A stretch of 48,036 nucleotides of DNA from the NCBI GenBank assembly GCA_902524545.1, contig CABZDW010000010.1:1-48036 (forward strand), read 5' to 3'. Made by a program: the position numbers and the translations under genes. Below, piece after piece: positions 43,568 through 48,036 of the stretch (the stretch's first letter is position 1; each line of letters starts with the position of its first letter). Below the pieces are notes generated by a model, which saw only the letters and a list, made by a program, of their open reading frames with translations, was not told the DNA's origin and searched no databases. Source of the stretch: an uncultured Pelagibacteraceae bacterium. Its GTDB lineage: Bacteria; Pseudomonadota; Alphaproteobacteria; Pelagibacterales; Pelagibacteraceae.

Positions 43568-44434
43568 ATGAACCAATTAAATCTTTTTGCTGAACTTACA
43601 AGAATAAAAAAGCCAATTGGATACATGCTATTATTTTGGCCTTGTTCATGGGGTCTCACGCTAGCATATGATTTTTCATCTGATTTAAATATTTATTTTT
43701 TTTACTTATTACTTTTTTTTTTAGGATCTGTTCTTATGAGATCTGCTGGATGTATAGTAAATGATATTCTTGATAGAAACTTTGACAAAAAGGTATTTAG
43801 GACTAAAGATAGACCGATAGCCTCAGGAAAAATATCAGTTAAACTCGCCCTACTATATTCGGTAATTCTATGTTTGATTGCTTTCTTAGTGCTAATCAAT
43901 TTTAATTTTTTTACAATTATTATCGCTTTAGCCTCTATGCCTCTAGCCTTTACTTACCCATTAATGAAAAGATTTACTTATTGGCCTCAGCTTTTCTTGG
44001 GCATAACTTTTAATTATGGATTATTGCTAGGGTGGACATGTATCAATGAGGAAATAACTCTTATACCTATTATATTTTATCTCGGCGCCATATTTTGGAC
44101 ATTGGGTTACGACACTATATATGGGTTTCAGGATTTAGAAGATGACGAAATTATAGGAGTAAAATCAACATCAATTAAATTTAAAAAAAATCCAAAAATA
44201 TTTTTATCCATATGTTATCTAATTTTTATCTTACTTTTCATTGTGACTGGTATCAAATTAAATTTAAATAATTATTTCTTTTTAGGATCTATGGCAGTTT
44301 TGTTTCATTTGTTTGTTATTCAAATTATAAATTTCAACAAAGAAAATGAAGAAAATTGTCTTAAAATTTTTAAAAGTAATAACATTTTAGGATTAATAAT
44401 ATTAATTTGTATTCTTATTGGTAAATTAAATTAA
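43568..44434 (+). CDS. ubiA: 4-hydroxybenzoate polyprenyltransferase
   Basis: UbiA joins the polyprenyl side chain to 4-hydroxybenzoate in ubiquinone synthesis. The 288-residue protein has about eight to nine membrane helices. The first aspartate motif is NDILDRNFDKKVFRTKDRPIASG (65-87) and the second is DTIYGFQDLEDDEIIGVKSTSI (from about 180). Length is standard. msbA starts immediately after its stop, giving a ubiA-msbA-waaA-lpxK run of touching genes. Together with the ubiK-like gene it ties the window to ubiquinone supply for the bc1 complex. Confidence 0.96.
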   Translation: MNQLNLFAELTRIKKPIGYMLLFWPCSWGLTLAYDFSSDLNIYFFYLLLFFLGSVLMRSAGCIVNDILDRNFDKKVFRTKDRPIASGKISVKLALLYSVILCLIAFLVLINFNFFTIIIALASMPLAFTYPLMKRFTYWPQLFLGITFNYGLLLGWTCINEEITLIPIIFYLGAIFWTLGYDTIYGFQDLEDDEIIGVKSTSIKFKKNPKIFLSICYLIFILLFIVTGIKLNLNNYFFLGSMAVLFHLFVIQIINFNKENEENCLKIFKSNNILGLIILICILIGKLN

Positions 44435-46165
44435 ATGACTAATTCACAAATTTTATTAGATCTTTATAAACGATACACAAGAAAACATCTAAAAAAAATT
44501 TTTCTCTCAATCTTCTTTTCAATATTAGTAGCTGGTAGTACTGCTATGATTGCTTACTTACTTGATCCAGCTATAGAAAAAATTTTTATTGAAAAAAATC
44601 AAAAATTAATGGTGATAATTCCTTTTATTATTTTAATTACATTTTCAATTAAAGGTACTTCGCTTTATTTAGCTAAAACATTGCTAATACAGGTTGGCGG
44701 TGAAGTCCAAAAGGTTCTTCAATTACAAATTATGCAATCAATTTTAAAATCAAATGTTGAGAAAATGAACAAAAAACATACAGGAAAATTTCTTTCACAC
44801 ATCAGTTATGATTCAGGTATGGTTATGAAACTTGTAACTGACACAATTTTATTATTCTCAAAAGATACTTTGACATTAATTGGGCTTATAAGTGTAATGT
44901 TTTATCAGAATTGGAAATTAGCAATATTTGCTCTAATAATGATACCTTTAGCCTCTATTGCTGCAAAGTCACTAGGTAAAAGAATCGGTAAAGTTACAAC
45001 AGAGTCTCAAGAAGTTGCTGGTTTCTTAAGTTCATTTTTTATTGAAATTATCAAAAATCATAAAGTTATTAAGATTTTTCAAACAGAAGAATATGAAAAC
45101 AAAAGATTAACAAAAATTATTAATACTTTTAAAGATAAAGTTGTAAAGATTAATACTGTTCTCACGAGAGCTACTCCAATAATGGAAACTCTGACTGGTT
45201 TGATGATTGGAGGATTAATTTATTACTCTGGTAGCTTGATAATAAAAGGCGAGCTAGAATTAAATAATTTTTTTTCTTTTTTAGCTGCCATGATGTTAGC
45301 TTACCAACCTGTAAGATCATTAGCGACTTTAAATATGGGTATTCATCAGGGTTTATCGGCTGCTAAAAGGTTATTACCAATTATTGATGAAGACAATAAT
45401 GACAAAAATTCTAACAAACACTTAAGAGTTGATGAAGGTAATATAAATTTTAAAGATGTAAGTTTTAAATATTCTGAAAGCTTAAAAAATGTTTTAAATA
45501 AAATAAATTTAGAATTTAAAAGTGGTCAAATGACTGCATTAGTTGGTCATAGTGGTGCGGGAAAATCTACTATACTTAATTTTATACCAAGGTTTTATGA
45601 ACCAGTGAGTGGAAAAATATATGTTGATAATCAACCTATTGAGGACCACTCCGTATCGTCTTTAAGAGAAAATATTTCACTGGTAAGTCAGGATATATCT
45701 CTTTTTGATGATACTATTAAAAACAATATTAAATACTCTAGACTTACAGCTTCAGATGAAGAAATTGTTGAAGCAGCAAAGTTATCAAATTGCGATGATT
45801 TTGTAACTAGTATGCCAAACGGATATGACACTGTAATTGGTGAAAATGGTGTGAAATTATCTGGTGGAGAAAAACAAAGATTGTCAATTGCAAGAGCAAT
45901 ACTAAAAAAGAGTAAAATAATCTTGTTAGATGAAGCCACTTCCTCTTTAGACGCAGAAACAGAGGACAAAATTCAAAAAGCGATTAATTACCTCACAAAA
46001 AATAAAACCACAATCGTAATTGCTCACAGATTGTCTACTGTTTTAAATTCTGACAAAATTTATGTAATCGACTCTGGGAATGTAGTAGCAAAAGGAAATC
46101 ATAACCAACTATTAAATTCTTCATCTATTTATAAAAACTTTTATGATAAACAGTTAAAATCTTAA
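44435..46165 (+). CDS. msbA: Lipid A export ABC transporter MsbA-like
   Basis: A 576-residue half-transporter that probably flips lipid A-core across the inner membrane. The N-terminal region (about 1-320) has six membrane helices. The nucleotide-binding domain has Walker A GHSGAGKST (about 370-378), the signature LSGGEKQRLSIARA (about 474-487) and Walker B IILLDEATSSLD (about 494-505), followed by the switch histidine in VIAHRLSTV. Related exporters share these motifs, but the place between ubiA and waaA/lpxK supports the lipid A role. Its stop overlaps waaA by one base. Confidence 0.9.
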   Translation: MTNSQILLDLYKRYTRKHLKKIFLSIFFSILVAGSTAMIAYLLDPAIEKIFIEKNQKLMVIIPFIILITFSIKGTSLYLAKTLLIQVGGEVQKVLQLQIMQSILKSNVEKMNKKHTGKFLSHISYDSGMVMKLVTDTILLFSKDTLTLIGLISVMFYQNWKLAIFALIMIPLASIAAKSLGKRIGKVTTESQEVAGFLSSFFIEIIKNHKVIKIFQTEEYENKRLTKIINTFKDKVVKINTVLTRATPIMETLTGLMIGGLIYYSGSLIIKGELELNNFFSFLAAMMLAYQPVRSLATLNMGIHQGLSAAKRLLPIIDEDNNDKNSNKHLRVDEGNINFKDVSFKYSESLKNVLNKINLEFKSGQMTALVGHSGAGKSTILNFIPRFYEPVSGKIYVDNQPIEDHSVSSLRENISLVSQDISLFDDTIKNNIKYSRLTASDEEIVEAAKLSNCDDFVTSMPNGYDTVIGENGVKLSGGEKQRLSIARAILKKSKIILLDEATSSLDAETEDKIQKAINYLTKNKTTIVIAHRLSTVLNSDKIYVIDSGNVVAKGNHNQLLNSSSIYKNFYDKQLKS

Positions 46166-47400
46166 TGTTTTTTTTTTATAAAATTTTAATAAATTTAGTA
46201 TTTTTTTTTTCTCCAATAATTATAATTTTTCGAATATTTAAAGGAAAAGAAGATGCATCTAGATTTAAGGAAAAAATAGGTTTTTTTTCAAAAAAAAGAA
46301 ATGAAGGAAAATTAATTTGGTTTCATGGTGCTAGTGTTGGTGAGATACAAAGTATTGTTCCATTGATAGAAAGATTTGAGAAAAATAAAAAAATTAAACA
46401 AATATTGATTACATCAAATACTGTTAGCTCGTCATTTATAATTAAAAATGTAAAATTTAAAAAAACAATACATCAATTTTTTCCGATAGATTGCAATTTT
46501 GTTTCCGAAAAATTTTTAAATTATTGGAAACCTACAAAAGCTTTTTTTATAGATTCTGAAATTTGGCCAAATACTATAAATAATTTATACAAAAGAAATA
46601 TACCAATATTTCTTCTTAACGGACGAATTACAAAGAAATCATTTAGGCGATGGAAATTTTTTTCTTACTTTGCGAAATCAATCTTTGGTAAATTTTATTT
46701 ATGCCTTTCATCAAATATTGAAACGAAAAAATATCTAAAAAAACTCGGAGCAAAAAATATAAAATTAATTGGAAACCTGAAATTTAGTCAGTCAGAAAAT
46801 GAAAAAAATAATTTAGATAAAAACTTAATAAATTTAATCAATTCAAAAAAAACTTGGTGTGCATCTAGCACCCACTACAATGAGGAGGAATTTTGTGGAA
46901 AAGCGCATATAAGATTGAAAAAAAAATTTAAAGATATATTAACAATAATTATACCTAGACATATTAATAGGATTAATTCGATTAAAGCAGATCTGAATAA
47001 TTTAGATCTTAAAATTCATTTAGATGAGCCAAAAAAGAAGGTTAGTCCTGATACAGATATTTATCTAGTAAATTCCTATGGAAAAACAAAATTGTTCTAT
47101 AAAGTTTGTAAAAATATTTTTTTAGGGGGATCATTGATTAAGCATGGTGGCCAAAATCCACTAGAGGCGACCAGGTATGGCTGTAGGATTTTACATGGTC
47201 CAAATGTTTCAAATTTTAGAGAAATTTATAAATTTCTAAATAAAAAAAAATTATCTAAGAAAATCTCTAATCAAGATCAACTAATTAATTTTGTCATTAA
47301 ATATTTTAACTCAGAAAATAATTCTAAAAAAATAATAAAAGATTTACATTTAATAGGAATAAATATTTTAAATAAAACTTATAGAGAAATTAACAAATGA
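46165..47400 (+). CDS. waaA: 3-deoxy-D-manno-octulosonic acid transferase
   Basis: WaaA (KdtA) transfers Kdo from CMP-Kdo to the lipid A precursor at the inner membrane. The 411-residue protein has an N-terminal hydrophobic anchor (about 5-24), the GASVGE motif with the catalytic glutamate E60 (WFHGASVGEIQSI), IDSEIWPN, and the C-terminal donor-binding region FLGGSLIKHGGQNPLEATRYG. These are signatures of the GT-B Kdo transferase. Length is typical (410-430). It overlaps lpxK by 4 bp (ATGA). Confidence 0.95.
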   Translation: MFFFYKILINLVFFFSPIIIIFRIFKGKEDASRFKEKIGFFSKKRNEGKLIWFHGASVGEIQSIVPLIERFEKNKKIKQILITSNTVSSSFIIKNVKFKKTIHQFFPIDCNFVSEKFLNYWKPTKAFFIDSEIWPNTINNLYKRNIPIFLLNGRITKKSFRRWKFFSYFAKSIFGKFYLCLSSNIETKKYLKKLGAKNIKLIGNLKFSQSENEKNNLDKNLINLINSKKTWCASSTHYNEEEFCGKAHIRLKKKFKDILTIIIPRHINRINSIKADLNNLDLKIHLDEPKKKVSPDTDIYLVNSYGKTKLFYKVCKNIFLGGSLIKHGGQNPLEATRYGCRILHGPNVSNFREIYKFLNKKKLSKKISNQDQLINFVIKYFNSENNSKKIIKDLHLIGINILNKTYREINK

Positions 47401-48036
47401 TTTTTAAAAAACCAAAATTTTGGGATTTTAAAAAACCAAATTTTTTTGCGTATTTACTTTATCCTTTTACAATATTTGTAGAAATTAATAATATTATCTC
47501 AAATTTTATTCCAAAAAAAAAATTCACTGAAATAAAAACTATATGTGTTGGAAATTTATATATTGGAGGCACCGGCAAAACACCTATAACATTGTTCCTG
47601 TATAATCTTCTTAAGAAAATGAATATAAATCTGGTAACTGCAAAGAAATTTTATAATAACCAAATAGATGAACAAAAATTTCTTAGAGATAATTCAAATT
47701 TCATCTCAAGTAATAATAGAAAAGAAATAGTAAAAAAGGCCATTGAAATGAAATTTGATTTGATAATTTTTGATGATGGCCTTCAAGAAAAATGGATAAA
47801 CTATGATATAAAGTTTGCTTGTTTTGATAGCGAGAAATGGATTGGAAATGGTCATTTGATACCCTCTGGTCCATTAAGAGAAAAAATGAGTGCTTTAAAA
47901 AACTATCATGGAGTATTTTTAAAAACAGTTAATGAGGACTCAAATTTAGATTATATTTATAATAATATCAGAAAAGTAAATCCAAACATTGAAGTTTTTG
48001 AGTCAAATATTGAGATAAGAAATATTAATAAATTTA
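47397..48036 (+). CDS. lpxK: Tetraacyldisaccharide 4'-kinase, N-terminal part (cut by window edge)
   Basis: LpxK phosphorylates the 4' position of the lipid A disaccharide. About 213 codons are visible before the window ends. The N-terminal hydrophobic segment (about 17-38) is followed by the P-loop VGNLYIGGTGKT (51-62), DDGLQ (126-130, the second conserved motif) and IPSGPLREKMSA. The usual RGYG and GDEP motifs after the P-loop are poorly conserved (KKFYN and IDEQKF occupy those places), so this is a divergent member. The ATG overlaps the waaA stop as ATGA. The C-terminal third lies outside the window. Confidence 0.92.
   Translation, partial: MIFKKPKFWDFKKPNFFAYLLYPFTIFVEINNIISNFIPKKKFTEIKTICVGNLYIGGTGKTPITLFLYNLLKKMNINLVTAKKFYNNQIDEQKFLRDNSNFISSNNRKEIVKKAIEMKFDLIIFDDGLQEKWINYDIKFACFDSEKWIGNGHLIPSGPLREKMSALKNYHGVFLKTVNEDSNLDYIYNNIRKVNPNIEVFESNIEIRNINKF

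Overview
The window looks like a chromosomal segment of a free-living marine alphaproteobacterium of the SAR11 clade (Pelagibacterales, Candidatus Pelagibacter-like). This rests on the very AT-rich composition, the near absence of intergenic space (many genes overlap by 1-24 bp, and no gene-free stretch exceeds about 120 bp), and alphaproteobacterial gene content and order: petABC, ctaC-ctaD-ctaB-(small gene)-ctaG-ctaE-surf1, a separate F0 ATP synthase operon, ccrM, and mutY/dciA-dsbA-smc. A retinal-biosynthesis operon (crtI-crtB-crtY-blh) is typical of proteorhodopsin-bearing SAR11. The strain cannot be named from sequence alone. I see no mobile element, CRISPR array, rRNA or phage gene.

Layout. 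Positions 1-6782: the tail of a sensor histidine kinase, then ubiK (-), lgt, an NDUFAF7-like methyltransferase, a YfiH/PgeF protein, prs, rplY, pth and ychF. Positions 6759-9314 (-): the cytochrome bc1 operon petA-petB-petC. Positions 9398-11177 (+): trmL, hemF, greA. Positions 11174-15074 (-): a TPR protein, ispE, tRNA-Gln and the CCA-adding enzyme. Positions 15086-17555 (+): a divergent uracil-DNA glycosylase, rnhB and the cell-cycle methyltransferase ccrM. Positions 17552-19677 (-): an FAD monooxygenase and mutY. Positions 19678-25504 (+): dciA, a DsbA-like protein, an unusually short smc, then atpI-atpB-atpE-atpF'-atpF. Positions 25545-32181 (+): crtI-crtB-crtY-blh-ispH-thrB-rnhA. Positions 32212-40326 (-): rsmE, the aa3 cytochrome oxidase operon, thrC and a peroxiredoxin. 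Positions 40344-43114 (+): a haloacid dehalogenase, a double CDGSH protein, a pirin and a quinone oxidoreductase. Then a DUF2721 protein (-), and ubiA, msbA, waaA and the start of lpxK (+).

How the genes work together. Much of the window serves membrane energetics. The bc1 complex, the aa3 oxidase with its assembly factors (Surf1, Cox11/CtaG, heme O synthase, a 41-residue CoxF-like protein), HemF, UbiA and UbiK support respiration. The F0 sector and the retinal pathway sit side by side, which fits light-driven proton pumping feeding ATP synthesis. IspE and IspH supply isoprenoid precursors for carotenoid, quinone and heme O. MsbA, WaaA and LpxK build and export lipid A/Kdo.

Points most worth a second look: (1) a 798-residue SMC protein with intact ATPase heads but no recognisable hinge; (2) a ccrM promoter with two GANTC sites (CcrM's own target) inside the promoter and a dyad around the -35; (3) tRNA-Gln whose CCA end lies three bases before the start codon of the CCA-adding enzyme; (4) a uracil-DNA glycosylase homologue that has lost three of four iron-sulfur cysteines and the motif histidine; (5) a 41-residue membrane protein joined by ATGA overlaps to ctaB and ctaG; (6) divergent gene pairs with 0 or 11 bp between start codons.
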